DNA from: a virus
Reading direction: 5' to 3' (one strand)
IMG/VR virus record: IMGVR_UViG_3300013132_005385
Coordinates: 1-64,000 of that record
Length of the DNA stretch: 64,000 nt
Under the pieces are notes generated by a model. The model was not told the DNA's origin and ran no database searches. It worked only from the letters and a program-made list of their open reading frames with translations. Position numbers and translations under genes: made by a program. Of the stretch, positions 9,754 to 19,504 are shown piece after piece; positions within the stretch are counted from its first letter, which is position 1; each line of letters opens with the position of its first letter.

Positions 9754-10858
9754 TTTCGGCCTCTCTCAGATGTATTTTGAGAGTTGATGTATCAACGCTC
9801 AAAACCGAGCAAGATACCTCTTGTCCCGGAGAATATTCATTGACAGGCTCGAGTAGCTCTTCCCTTTCTATGAGTCCATTAAATCCATTTTCTAATTTAA
9901 CAAACACACCAAAGGTCTTAACTTTACTAACCTGTCCTTTATATATTTTATTTTCTCCAGGTTCCACCGAAATGTCCTTCATTTCTTGTAGAAATTTGTT
10001 TTTCTGAGAGGGTTCGTTTAGTGTTAATCCTATTCTGGATGGGTTTTTAATATCAGAGACCCAGAATTCAATAGAAGTCCCGGGGCTTAGTAAAGATGTG
10101 TCCCCGTTAACTTGATCCGTAGGAATTAAACCCGTGTATATCTCGTCCCATTCAACAAAAAGTCCCAAGCTCTCTGCATATCCAGTAACAACACCATTAT
10201 ATTTTTCGGTAAATGATAGTTCTTGTACTTTTTCAAATATAATTTTTTTGAGGTATTTCTTAAACGAAACCACAAAAATATCTCTCTTTTCATCATACAT
10301 TTCAACCATGACGTTAATCTTCTTACCAAGATATGAAGAAAAATCCATAATTCTGTTGGCTGCCGCAAGACTACCTGGAAGGAAACATCTAACACCAGAA
10401 AGATTAACCATAAATCCTCCGTTACATAGGGACTCTATTTTTGCACTGAAAGCAACATTATTGGTTTCTAAAGCTTTTCCAAGCTCCTTCTTGACTGATT
10501 GTTCGTGTCCCGCTGAAAGTGACCCAAAATAAGTTCCGGTCTTATCCTTTAATACCACTATATCAATAACATCGCCTATGTTAAGGTCATACTCTGTATA
10601 TCCCAAGTTTCTAATAGATCTTAGTTCTTTCTCCAAGTTTATTACTATGGATTGACCCATGGATGATTCGCAAACTGCAACCCCATTGTTTATATGATCA
10701 ACTCTGACTCTTACGGTGCTTCCGCTGTCAAATTCCTTACCGTTGTGATAATTTCCTTCGGGGAAAGATCTTGAGAAACTCTCGTTATAGAGTTCATCGA
10801 GTAACGATCTTTCTTCTGAGGTGTAGTCATCGCAGGTATAATTCTTTTTTCTTGCCAT
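9731..10858 (-). CDS. Multi-domain ribosomal protein S1-like protein
   Basis: A 375-residue protein made of about four S1/OB-fold RNA-binding repeats (roughly 45-115, 130-200, 212-290, 300-370). Diagnostic phrases are GGFMVNLSGVRCFLPGS in repeat 2 and FGVFVKLENGFNGLI in repeat 4, both close to bacterial S1. Bacterial S1 binds mRNA 5' regions on the 30S subunit and is usually longer, with six repeats. The phage version could compete with or replace host S1, or act on phage RNA. It is co-oriented with structural genes and preceded by a 68-base AT-rich gap. Identification of the domains is firm; the role is unknown. Confidence 0.85.
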   Translation of the reverse strand: MARKKNYTCDDYTSEERSLLDELYNESFSRSFPEGNYHNGKEFDSGSTVRVRVDHINNGVAVCESSMGQSIVINLEKELRSIRNLGYTEYDLNIGDVIDIVVLKDKTGTYFGSLSAGHEQSVKKELGKALETNNVAFSAKIESLCNGGFMVNLSGVRCFLPGSLAAANRIMDFSSYLGKKINVMVEMYDEKRDIFVVSFKKYLKKIIFEKVQELSFTEKYNGVVTGYAESLGLFVEWDEIYTGLIPTDQVNGDTSLLSPGTSIEFWVSDIKNPSRIGLTLNEPSQKNKFLQEMKDISVEPGENKIYKGQVSKVKTFGVFVKLENGFNGLIEREELLEPVNEYSPGQEVSCSVLSVDTSTLKIHLREAEIGKSTSQ

Positions 10859-10926
10859 TTTTTTTAATTTAATAAACTTATTGTTCTTCTTTTTATCCTG
10901 AAATGTGGAAAGAATTTCAACTATTG
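10859..10926 (-). promoter_or_regulatory. AT-rich gap upstream of the S1-like gene
   Basis: This 68-base stretch precedes the S1-like ATG and follows the stop of the 1574-aa gene. It is A-rich on the coding strand close to the start, with no clear Shine-Dalgarno and no hairpin. It is a plausible site for a promoter, but no recurring ATATATA element is present. Confidence 0.25.
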
Positions 10927-13900
10927 TCAGAATTTTTTATAGTCCTCATTAAAAGCTTTTTGAAGCTCCGATGGAAGTTCCGGGATAGGATAAACAGGAT
11001 CTGCGGTTCCAAAACAAAACTTAAATAGTCCAGAAACGTCAGCTGCACTCCTTAAAAATTCATCCAAGTAAACCACAAAATAAGCATTTTTTAAGGAGAG
11101 TCTTTTCCAATCTGGTAAATCGTCAGAAAGTGCTATTGGACTAAGGAGATTAATCACATGCCTTCCTAATAGGGGAATAATAGGCCATGGAATGTAACTT
11201 AATATTTTTGAAGCAACCTCTATGACTGGATTAATTATCATATCAGCCAGAGGTATTTTTGGCGATCCCATCCAGTTTTTCCACAATAAGCTTAGAGGTA
11301 ATCTCGCTGGGGGAGGAGCACCAAGAGACATAACTGCCATTTCAGCTATTCCAGTGGGCCTTGCTGGGGGTATTACAGGTATTTGGGTAGCTGAGAGGAA
11401 AGAAGGTATAGCTCCATTAGGATCTGTAGCCTTATTAAGTATCTTTCTGGTTATTTTTACTATATCCTGTGAATTAAGATTCATAAATTTAGGTGAATCT
11501 ATATCATTAATCTCCGGCATTATGGTCTCAATGCTATTCTCGACAAATTCTTCTATGAAGCTGGACAGAAAAGATTTTATTACACTTCCGGGTATAGTAA
11601 TCCTTGGAATTCCGCCCGCAAGGAGAGTTTGCGAAATCTGATCCTGTTTGGGTGGAAAAACCTGAGGGAACTCAAACATCATAAATGCAGTTCCGTAACT
11701 TATACAAGCGGGCTCTAAGCATCCAAACAGCCCCTGAGGATGTGGATATTTGGATATTAAAGGCTCCTCCCTGTCTATTATATCTTTGGGAGAAAGTATA
11801 GGAATAGTAGCAGTAATTATGTTCTGGTTAGTGGGTTCTTTTACTGCTTTTTCCACCGCTATTGGATTATTTTTCGTGGCCTTGCCTAAACCCATTTTTT
11901 TAGCCAGAAGCTTTTTAAAATCTTTAACTCTCATCACTACCGCAGAAGAAGGAATATTAAGAATTTCTTGTGCGTTATTTTCTACTGCTCCTGGTATAGA
12001 TGAAATTATAGTGGTAAGCTCCGGTGTGATGTTTCTCGTGTATTCCGCGAAATCATTTCTCTCCAATTCTATTCCCGCGACCCCGGCCATAATTCTAAGG
12101 TACATCGCCTCTAATTGGGGATCTGGAAATGTCTTAAATTTTAATGTTCCTGGTGCTCCGTCGGTTATTTTAAATTCGGGAAAATTAAATATACCGGTAT
12201 AATTAGCGGAGGACACCAATGAAAATGCTCCCTCCCTTAGTCTTTTACTAATTGATTTTTTATTCCCCTTCATTATTTTATGAGATGTCACTGCCATTTG
12301 AGTTTTAACCTGAGCAACAAGAGAAATAAATTCATCTCTGGACATCTGCTGAGGATCACCAGGGAATAAAATAAGTACAGAATTTGAATTGGTTAAATTT
12401 CTATTTATGGGGTACAATAAGGGGTTAAGTCCTATCCTCATTTCTCTAAGAACAGATTTCATCTCACTTCTTAAATTAACAAACTTGGGGCATTCAGTTG
12501 GACTTAAATCTTTCGCTATGTTCTCCCTATTGGCCTTAAAATTAAGAGCGCTCGGAATACCAAATTTAAGTTTATCCTTATCCTTTGGAAAATAGATATC
12601 TCTAGGAGATGGCATTTTCTTATCAAAGAATTCCTTTATTGTTTTAGATAAGGCATCTTTTCTAGCATTTATTATTTGATCTATCTCTTCCTGCGGGATT
12701 TTATCTATGGGCTTTTCATCATCATATAATGCTGCTCTTTTTTTATACTCCTTCTGATTTTGGTCTATTAAATTTTTAATTTCCTTCTCTTTTTCCTGAG
12801 CTCCATTAAGAATACTTGTGTTTTTAAGAGGCTCTACTCTGTCCATAATCTTATTGATATTGGAATTCATTTCACCCATAATATTTTTTGGGGTATCCAA
12901 TATTTCTTTTCCGAATCCGGGAAGAGGAATTAGCTTGTCTGGTATACCATGAGTTATTTTTTCTTTTAACTTTTGGAGAATGTCCATTATTTTAGGATCG
13001 GATTTTCTTGGAATAAATCTTGGCCCCCTAATTCCGGTCAGAAATAGAGAAGTTCCAAAAAGATTTTCTTTAAGATAAACCAGAGGGGTAGGCATGAACC
13101 CTCCTATAAAAGGAATAAAAATAACAAGTATACCAAGTCCAAAAGGCAGCGGTATAACTATAGGATCTATTATGGTCCATATCATAGGAAGAGGAATCCT
13201 GAGGTATGGTAATCCATCGATCGGGTTAACAGCTGGAGATATCGGGATGAATGCAGGTGGGATATATCCCACTGGCCAATATCTAAATCCAAATCTAACA
13301 GATGGTCCTGGGGTTAAAAAGAAATTAACATCTTCGACCGGTGGAATTCCATTAGGATACGGCAAAAGTCCTAAAAGAGTGGCTTTTTTACAGAATTCTT
13401 TCCACCAGCAAACCTGGTAAATTGTAGGACAATCCGATGATCCCGAAGAAGACTGTAGATAATTATCCTTCTGGAAGTCACTTCCCGCGGGTCCACAACA
13501 GGGAGGGGGGCAAGAAGGGCTTCTTCTAGGAAATGGAGCAGGAGCTTGTCCTCCCGGTGCAGGAGCCCCTCCTGAACATGACACATTGAAGTCATTTTTA
13601 AGTTTTTCAGGAGATGTAGCATTATTCAGTTCATTGATTTTCGTTCCTATAAAAATCAAAAGATCCTCAACCTCATTCATCTTTGATCTAATTGAGTTTC
13701 TTCTGGATTGAATATATTGGGTTAAATCAAAGTCTTCAGGTTCTTCAGCGCCGGATATTGCTAATGATGCAATTGAAACGCATAATGCAGCAGCAGACCT
13801 TCCAGACGAAATTATAGAATTTATTCTGGGCTCTATTAAAGCATTATAAGTTTGTTGATATCTCTCATCCCATTTGCTCTTATAATTTCCCCAAAAATCA

Positions 13901-15651
13901 AGAAAATTAGAATTAGGTTCACCGTCAGGATTAAAAGACGATGGTTTGAGTTTGGAAGGATCTCTTGCATCATTATCTCCTCTTTCTTCTGGGGTAAAAA
14001 ATAGCCACGGAAGTGCGGATTTTTCAATTAGCTGTCCATATAAAAATCCCCTCTTAGATTGGATTTCAGAAATTATTTGGCTCTTTGATTTTGATGATCC
14101 CTGAACATCTCCGGCAAAATCATAAAAATCAGCAATCTCTGAAATTCCTCCAGCACCAGTGTGAATAAAATTCAAGGCTTTATTTACTCCATCGAAAAAA
14201 TTATTAGGTCTTCCAAATAATACTCCGTCTTGTTTGTATTCCTGTCCTATTTTTATTTTTTTCTTGTCAACCTTAATTACCTTGTTAGTGGCTTGGGATA
14301 TTCCTCCACTTAAATTTGGCATTTGAGGCTCGTCCACCTCTTCGTACGGAACATCATCTTGTCTTAATGTTGGATATGAAAATGTAAAATTTACAGTTCT
14401 GTTTGCATTTTCCAATGTTCCCTTAAATCTAACGGAGAATGAATTGAGTGATGATATGTAATTGAATATGGAGGAAGAATTAAATACAGAAAGAGGATTT
14501 CCCTGCTTATATTTGTTCCATTCCAAAAAAAGATCCTCATAATATCTGTCTATTATTCTATAATGAATATGAATTTCCTCAACCTGTTGTTCTAATTTTA
14601 TGAATCTTGATAAAAGATCGACATTGTTTATCAATTCTTTCTGTTTATTGGATACCTGATCTAAGCACTGATCTATTTGTCCTATAATATCAACTTCGGG
14701 CAGGGTAATGGGAGAAGCCTCTTTTTCCCTGGTTGGAAAATCAACAGGTTCGACGCATGTTTCCTCCTTGATTCTTTCGAGATCCTCTATATTAAACAAT
14801 GGTTCACCCGTTAAAGGGTCCTGAGGGTATGGAGGATCACAATCTCTTTCATCTATTAATGGTGGCTCGTCTATAGTAAAATCTCTTCCTGAATCTGGGT
14901 AGTCGCTATCGAGATCAGAGAATTCTCTTTCCTGTGCCTCTAGATCATCCGGGTAAATAGAGACATCATCAGGAAGCTCCCCCTCATTGGTGTCTTCATT
15001 TTCACACGGCTTTCTTCCTGATTTTCTTTTGGATAATATTTCTTTTATTTCCCTCGATGCTTCAGAAGCAGATTTTCCACTAGATTTTAAAGAAAAATGA
15101 ACGGGCTGATTGCCACTCATTATTATATCAAAAGAGATAGGTAGACCTAAAACATTTACGGTTCTGGATTTTTTATTGGCGTAATTAAAAGGTTTACCTA
15201 AAACGGATGGACTTATATTATCAAATATTTCCTCCTTAATTTCCTGTAAAATATCAGGGGAATCCGTCGCAATTTTTCTTTCGGCCTGTTTAGAATTGGT
15301 AAATCCTGATAGGGTTTTTCCAGGGTTCTTTTTCTCGTATATTTGCTTTAATATCTCAGAGTATAACTCATCCCCCTGCATTTTACAAGAAAGATCCTCA
15401 ACTTTTTCTATTGGTATAGATAAAGGCTTGGGCTTTAATGATTCAACCATTGCATTTATGGCGGTTTCAAATATTTCCGTTTCTTTTTGTATTTCTACTT
15501 CAGGATCAACGTCAGTAATTTCAGGAATTTGATAGTCAGGACCAAATATAGTCTTCAAAACGAATGAGTTGTTAAGCTGTGTTGGGTCGGCGCTTAACAA
15601 CGCTTCCATTATGGTATCAATAGATCCGTTTATTTTTGGCGGTTCGTTCAT
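10927..15651 (-). CDS. Very large tail/baseplate-operon protein, unknown (1574 aa)
   Basis: The product is not recognised. The first ~300 residues are acidic and low in complexity, followed by predicted helical stretches. A Pro/Cys-rich linker with APAPGGQAPAPF and CPPPCCGPAG lies near residues 690-720. Residues ~760-870 form a Pro-, Gly- and aromatic-rich hydrophobic zone including LPLPFGLGILVIFIPFIGG-type stretches, and another hydrophobic zone lies near 1440-1530 (ILSYIPWPIIPLLGRHVINL). It begins a few bases after the gp5-like gene, so it is probably co-expressed with the baseplate hub. A tail-tip, tape-measure-related or membrane-contacting role would fit but is speculative; no enzymatic motif was seen. 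Confidence 0.7.
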   Translation of the reverse strand: MNEPPKINGSIDTIMEALLSADPTQLNNSFVLKTIFGPDYQIPEITDVDPEVEIQKETEIFETAINAMVESLKPKPLSIPIEKVEDLSCKMQGDELYSEILKQIYEKKNPGKTLSGFTNSKQAERKIATDSPDILQEIKEEIFDNISPSVLGKPFNYANKKSRTVNVLGLPISFDIIMSGNQPVHFSLKSSGKSASEASREIKEILSKRKSGRKPCENEDTNEGELPDDVSIYPDDLEAQEREFSDLDSDYPDSGRDFTIDEPPLIDERDCDPPYPQDPLTGEPLFNIEDLERIKEETCVEPVDFPTREKEASPITLPEVDIIGQIDQCLDQVSNKQKELINNVDLLSRFIKLEQQVEEIHIHYRIIDRYYEDLFLEWNKYKQGNPLSVFNSSSIFNYISSLNSFSVRFKGTLENANRTVNFTFSYPTLRQDDVPYEEVDEPQMPNLSGGISQATNKVIKVDKKKIKIGQEYKQDGVLFGRPNNFFDGVNKALNFIHTGAGGISEIADFYDFAGDVQGSSKSKSQIISEIQSKRGFLYGQLIEKSALPWLFFTPEERGDNDARDPSKLKPSSFNPDGEPNSNFLDFWGNYKSKWDERYQQTYNALIEPRINSIISSGRSAAALCVSIASLAISGAEEPEDFDLTQYIQSRRNSIRSKMNEVEDLLIFIGTKINELNNATSPEKLKNDFNVSCSGGAPAPGGQAPAPFPRRSPSCPPPCCGPAGSDFQKDNYLQSSSGSSDCPTIYQVCWWKEFCKKATLLGLLPYPNGIPPVEDVNFFLTPGPSVRFGFRYWPVGYIPPAFIPISPAVNPIDGLPYLRIPLPMIWTIIDPIVIPLPFGLGILVIFIPFIGGFMPTPLVYLKENLFGTSLFLTGIRGPRFIPRKSDPKIMDILQKLKEKITHGIPDKLIPLPGFGKEILDTPKNIMGEMNSNINKIMDRVEPLKNTSILNGAQEKEKEIKNLIDQNQKEYKKRAALYDDEKPIDKIPQEEIDQIINARKDALSKTIKEFFDKKMPSPRDIYFPKDKDKLKFGIPSALNFKANRENIAKDLSPTECPKFVNLRSEMKSVLREMRIGLNPLLYPINRNLTNSNSVLILFPGDPQQMSRDEFISLVAQVKTQMAVTSHKIMKGNKKSISKRLREGAFSLVSSANYTGIFNFPEFKITDGAPGTLKFKTFPDPQLEAMYLRIMAGVAGIELERNDFAEYTRNITPELTTIISSIPGAVENNAQEILNIPSSAVVMRVKDFKKLLAKKMGLGKATKNNPIAVEKAVKEPTNQNIITATIPILSPKDIIDREEPLISKYPHPQGLFGCLEPACISYGTAFMMFEFPQVFPPKQDQISQTLLAGGIPRITIPGSVIKSFLSSFIEEFVENSIETIMPEINDIDSPKFMNLNSQDIVKITRKILNKATDPNGAIPSFLSATQIPVIPPARPTGIAEMAVMSLGAPPPARLPLSLLWKNWMGSPKIPLADMIINPVIEVASKILSYIPWPIIPLLGRHVINLLSPIALSDDLPDWKRLSLKNAYFVVYLDEFLRSAADVSGLFKFCFGTADPVYPIPELPSELQKAFNEDYKKF

Positions 15652-15655
15652 TTAA

Positions 15656-16519
15656 TTAAAATACGCAGCTACCATCATCTATAGTGGCATCTGGGTTAAA
15701 GTTTTTAGCATCAGGATCTGTACATCCATAAATATCGTTTTCCCTTGTTACCCTGACAGTCTTGCTGGTTGACAAGGATTCATACAATGAAGCTAGCGTG
15801 GAATTAACACCAGGGGTTGCAGGCTGCTTTGAATCAACTGCTGACGAAAGCTTCTTTAAAAAGTCCCAAAGTGGTTCGGCACAAATAGCAGAGAAAACTG
15901 GGTTGTGACCCAGATTAGTAGTTTTACCGTCAACATGAACCTCTTCAGAGGAATATTTAATTTTATTGACACCTACTGCGTTAATCTCCTGGTCCGCATA
16001 TTTAGTAATTACTCCCCCACGAAATTCCATTGCACTAGTATCTTCTGCATGGGATATTAAAATTGAATTGTCATTTCTTATTATTATTCTAGATTCCTTA
16101 AGATCTATAACCAACCCCTTTTCAACGGTGTAATATATTTTTAGTTTCTCTATCCCGTCATAGATTAAAGAATGAGCACCATCATAGCTTCTACTTATCT
16201 CGGTAACTAAGTCGGGGGAAAGCTCCTGAATAGCTTTATATTCAGGGCTATAATAGTTTTTATTGTTGAATTGGACATGCACAACAGATCCTAATTTTGG
16301 AATAGAAACTCTTCCACTTCCTCCCCCGTCTCCATACGACATTTCGAATCTTTGATGAGCCCACGGAATTTCTTTATCATTAAGATCATCAAATACTCCA
16401 AAAACTTTAACCTTGGCCCTGCCCTTAAATTCGGGGTCCTTGTTATCAACAACAACGCCTAAATAATGTGTTACTTCAGCATTGGATTTTTTAAGATTTT
16501 CTCTGGTTACTAGTGCCAT
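15656..16519 (-). CDS. gp5: Baseplate spike/hub protein with gp5-type OB fold
   Basis: The N-terminal ~110 residues match the gp5 OB-fold of T4-type spikes: HYLGVVVDNKDPEFKGRAKV, then KEIPWAHQRFEM and LGSVVHVQF. This domain joins the hub to the spike. No lysozyme domain is present, unlike T4 gp5. The middle part has short beta repeats ending in NHNPV-like turns, suggesting a small beta-prism. The final ~20 residues read GCTDPDAKNFNPDATIDDGS plus C, a short motif with two Cys common in Bacteroidota surface proteins. At 287 residues it is much shorter than T4 gp5. The gene follows the repeat-containing protein and precedes the 1574-aa protein. Confidence 0.8.
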   Translation of the reverse strand: MALVTRENLKKSNAEVTHYLGVVVDNKDPEFKGRAKVKVFGVFDDLNDKEIPWAHQRFEMSYGDGGGSGRVSIPKLGSVVHVQFNNKNYYSPEYKAIQELSPDLVTEISRSYDGAHSLIYDGIEKLKIYYTVEKGLVIDLKESRIIIRNDNSILISHAEDTSAMEFRGGVITKYADQEINAVGVNKIKYSSEEVHVDGKTTNLGHNPVFSAICAEPLWDFLKKLSSAVDSKQPATPGVNSTLASLYESLSTSKTVRVTRENDIYGCTDPDAKNFNPDATIDDGSCVF

Positions 16520-16538
16520 ATAGATTATACAGGATTTA

Positions 16539-19502
16539 TCAGATCAAGTTCCCAAATTGATCAGTGGTAGGATAAACCCTTCCCAGCTGTTTTTGAGTAG
16601 TCTGCGGTTCCTGTATATACTCATCCCCGTTACTATCCATATAATTTCTCTCTGGAGGACCTAATGATTCACCGGGTACCTTCGGGTAAACATCTCCTAG
16701 TGTCGACGGGTTTTGCGAAGCATTTATGGATGATGTTCCGGATTGTACGCTGTTGTTATAAACTGGATCCTTAGATGCTAATGGATCGGGGGGCGGAACA
16801 CTATTTTGTGTGTAATTCAATTCTCTTGGAAGCCTACTTCTGGTAGTTATGCTTCCGGGTAATGAATTATCCATATAAACATCCTCGTTTGGCTCTGGGT
16901 ATATTCTATCTGGTACCCCAAGATTTACTCCTGGGTTATTTTCATATTCATCACCTCCTGAAGGTGGATATGTTCTATTAGGTAGACCCAGATCCCGTCC
17001 AGGGACGTCGCTATATTCATCCAGAGAAGGCTGCGGATAGATTCTATTTGGGGCACCTAAATCTGTTCCTGGAACATTAGTATATTCATCACCTCCTGAA
17101 GGTGGATATGTTCTATTAGGTAGACCCAAATCTTGACCGGGTGTGTCTGGGTATTCATCCAATATTGGCTGTGGATAAATTCTATTCGGAACTCCTAAAT
17201 CAGATCCTGGAACATTAGAATATTCATCTCCCCCTGCGGCTGGATAAGCTCTGTTAGGTAGACCCAAATCTTGACCAGGTGTGTCTGGGTATTCATCTCC
17301 ATTTGGCTGTGGATATACTCTGCCAGGGGTTCCTAAATCTTGACCCGGAACATCTGGAAATTCGTCACCATTCACGGGTGGATATGATCTATTAGGAAGC
17401 CCAAGGTCTGATCCAGGAACATCCAAATATTCATCCCCGTTTGGTGTGCTATAAACTCTTCCAGGTACGCCTAACTCCTGTCCAGGAACATTAGAGTATT
17501 CATCCCCATTTGCCGGGGGGTAAGCTCTATTAGGAAGTCCAAGGTCTGATCCAGGAACATCCGGATACGAATCAGAATTAACGGGCGTATAAACTCTTCC
17601 AGGAACACCCAGATCTGCTCCAGGTACTCCGCTGTATTGATCATCATTATTCGTTTGGTATGTCCTATCGGGAAGTCCCAGATCGGATCCAGGAACATTT
17701 CCATAAACATCGTCCGTCGGCTGAACATAAACTCTTCCGGGTAGGCCTAAATCCTGTCCGGGAACCGTACTATATTGGTCGTTATTATTAGATGGATATG
17801 ATCTATTAGGAAGTCCTAGATCAGATCCAGGAACGTTTCCATAAACATCATTAGGACCAAGGGATCCTGAAGGAGCTCCTGGACCAAGAACATTACCAAG
17901 ATTCTGAGCTGGGTTTTCAGGTACAGTTAAATACACATCTTCATTAACTCTTGGGTACTGTCTTTGCCCTGGTCCTCCCAATCCAGTAGATTGGGGATCA
18001 GCTTTTTTAAACGGATTTGGTATTCCAGACTTTAGTGAATTTACCAAACTGAAAGCATCGTTAGTTGCTTGAGCTAACTGGGAAGGCTGAAATCCGTATA
18101 TGTTTCCCAAAAGTTTAGACTCTATAAACGAAACGGCTTCATTTTTAATGGTCGCCACTGTGTTAGTAACGAAATTTGAAGCAAGCTGAGCAAAATAATC
18201 TCCTGCACTAGGTTTATCATCAAAAGTTAATTTTTCAAGACCCGATGTTAAATCATAATCCATCGCAGTATAATTTTCAACCCCTCCCCAGGTGTCGCTT
18301 ATGATCATGCCCTTGATTCCATTATCGTCCTTATATTCATTCAATTCTGTGAATTGCAATTTATAATCTTTAACCCTTCCCACTTGGATTTTAAATGACG
18401 TTGAAACCATTTGTCCTCCGGTGTTATTGATTGTATCGAAAGATGGATATGTTGAATCAAAATCAAATTCACATTGATCAAGCTGATAAATGTATACATA
18501 GGGCTGTAGATTATAAAGTCCCGATTGGACATCACCTGGTCCTCCAGCTTTTAAGTCCGGTCTAGTAGATCTGTTAAGAAATTTTTCTGTGCTGTCAAGC
18601 AATCCAGTCTGTGAATTAAAATCAGATAAAACATTGGCCACTTTTGCCACTGCAGGCACGGAAAATGGATTTAAAACATCACTCATATTAAAATCCAATT
18701 GAATATTTCTCATCTCCGTTACAACGATCCACATTCTAAATTTTCTTAGGTTTTCGGGGAGCATCACTCTATGGTGGGTATAATCATAAACTGCTTTTCT
18801 ATATAGTTCAGCAAGTGCAGAAACCCTCATATCGATAGATTCCAAACAATTTATAGTGAGTTCTCCAGCTCTCTGCGGTTTTCCAGCAGCTTTCCCATAT
18901 CTAGGTATCGAAGATGCAACTAAATTGTTTAGCCCGGAAACGGTTTGAAAATACCATGGAGAATTTTTATTCAAATACTCTATCCCGTTACCAAAAGCTT
19001 TAAGCATTTGATATCTTTTTTCGGATCTAGTTCTTAAGAAAGCTTGTGCGCCTAAATAGCCAACACCCCCCTGCATATTAAAAAGATTTCTTCTTCCGTT
19101 TTCAGATTTTAATTTTGATCCATAGAAGAAATCAGTATTTGTTTTATATGCTCCATCGACGTTTAATTGATAATCAACAAATAGATTTTTTGATCCCATT
19201 TCTCTGGATAATTGCTGTTTGATTCTATCAGCCATATCGTCATCCCCTCCTACTCCTTCCATTTTTTTAAATAGTGGAGATATAGGAAGAAATGTTTCTT
19301 CCTCCAATAGACTGGAATTTCCAAAATCAAAAATAAATCTGAAAGAGATATATGTGGGGTCCTCTTTTTTTCCAGATCTAGTTGTTTTTAGTCCCTTAAG
19401 AAATTTTTCCCTCTGAAAGTCTATCTTCCTGTCAAGTGCAGATTCGTCAGGAACTAATCTATTTTTAAGGCCAGAGCCTAATTCGCTTCCAAAGTTTGCC
19501 AT
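16539..19502 (-). CDS. Baseplate protein (gp48/gp54-like head) with 14 tandem 23-aa repeats
   Basis: Of 987 residues, the first ~500 look like a tail-tube-related baseplate protein: MRMWIVVTEMR-type strands, YVYIYQLDQCEFDFDSTYP and MVSTSFKIQVGRVKDYK. These resemble the tube-initiator proteins gp48/gp54. The following part (about residues 554-876) consists of 14 tandem 23-residue units of the form DEYxxVPGxDLGLPNRxYPxxxG, with a degenerate copy near the C-terminus. Odd units carry LGLP[ND]R and even units LG[LVTA]P[GND]R[VI]Y, so the period is really 46. The repeats are Pro/Gly/Asn-rich and probably extended. Position next to the hub genes supports a baseplate role; the exact T4 counterpart is inferred. 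Confidence 0.6.
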   Translation of the reverse strand: MANFGSELGSGLKNRLVPDESALDRKIDFQREKFLKGLKTTRSGKKEDPTYISFRFIFDFGNSSLLEEETFLPISPLFKKMEGVGGDDDMADRIKQQLSREMGSKNLFVDYQLNVDGAYKTNTDFFYGSKLKSENGRRNLFNMQGGVGYLGAQAFLRTRSEKRYQMLKAFGNGIEYLNKNSPWYFQTVSGLNNLVASSIPRYGKAAGKPQRAGELTINCLESIDMRVSALAELYRKAVYDYTHHRVMLPENLRKFRMWIVVTEMRNIQLDFNMSDVLNPFSVPAVAKVANVLSDFNSQTGLLDSTEKFLNRSTRPDLKAGGPGDVQSGLYNLQPYVYIYQLDQCEFDFDSTYPSFDTINNTGGQMVSTSFKIQVGRVKDYKLQFTELNEYKDDNGIKGMIISDTWGGVENYTAMDYDLTSGLEKLTFDDKPSAGDYFAQLASNFVTNTVATIKNEAVSFIESKLLGNIYGFQPSQLAQATNDAFSLVNSLKSGIPNPFKKADPQSTGLGGPGQRQYPRVNEDVYLTVPENPAQNLGNVLGPGAPSGSLGPNDVYGNVPGSDLGLPNRSYPSNNNDQYSTVPGQDLGLPGRVYVQPTDDVYGNVPGSDLGLPDRTYQTNNDDQYSGVPGADLGVPGRVYTPVNSDSYPDVPGSDLGLPNRAYPPANGDEYSNVPGQELGVPGRVYSTPNGDEYLDVPGSDLGLPNRSYPPVNGDEFPDVPGQDLGTPGRVYPQPNGDEYPDTPGQDLGLPNRAYPAAGGDEYSNVPGSDLGVPNRIYPQPILDEYPDTPGQDLGLPNRTYPPSGGDEYTNVPGTDLGAPNRIYPQPSLDEYSDVPGRDLGLPNRTYPPSGGDEYENNPGVNLGVPDRIYPEPNEDVYMDNSLPGSITTRSRLPRELNYTQNSVPPPDPLASKDPVYNNSVQSGTSSINASQNPSTLGDVYPKVPGESLGPPERNYMDSNGDEYIQEPQTTQKQLGRVYPTTDQFGNLI
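16874..17842 (-). repeat. Tandem 69-bp coding repeats, 14 copies, with 138-bp higher-order period
   Basis: Direct repeats encode the 23-residue VPGxDLGLPNR units of the baseplate protein. Copies are diverged at the DNA level (roughly alternate copies look most alike), so they arose by old duplication of a two-unit block and not by recent slippage alone. Confidence 0.85.
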
Positions 19503-19504
19503 TT

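Noticed and set aside
15656-16519. Lysozyme activity in the gp5-like spike, as in T4
   Set aside because: The protein is too short and no lysozyme catalytic Glu-x8-Asp-x5-Thr pattern was found after the OB fold.
16874-17842. Regular direct repeats that might be taken for a CRISPR or regulatory array
   Set aside because: The period is an exact multiple of three within one long open frame, there are no unique spacers, and the repeats encode a conserved 23-residue unit.
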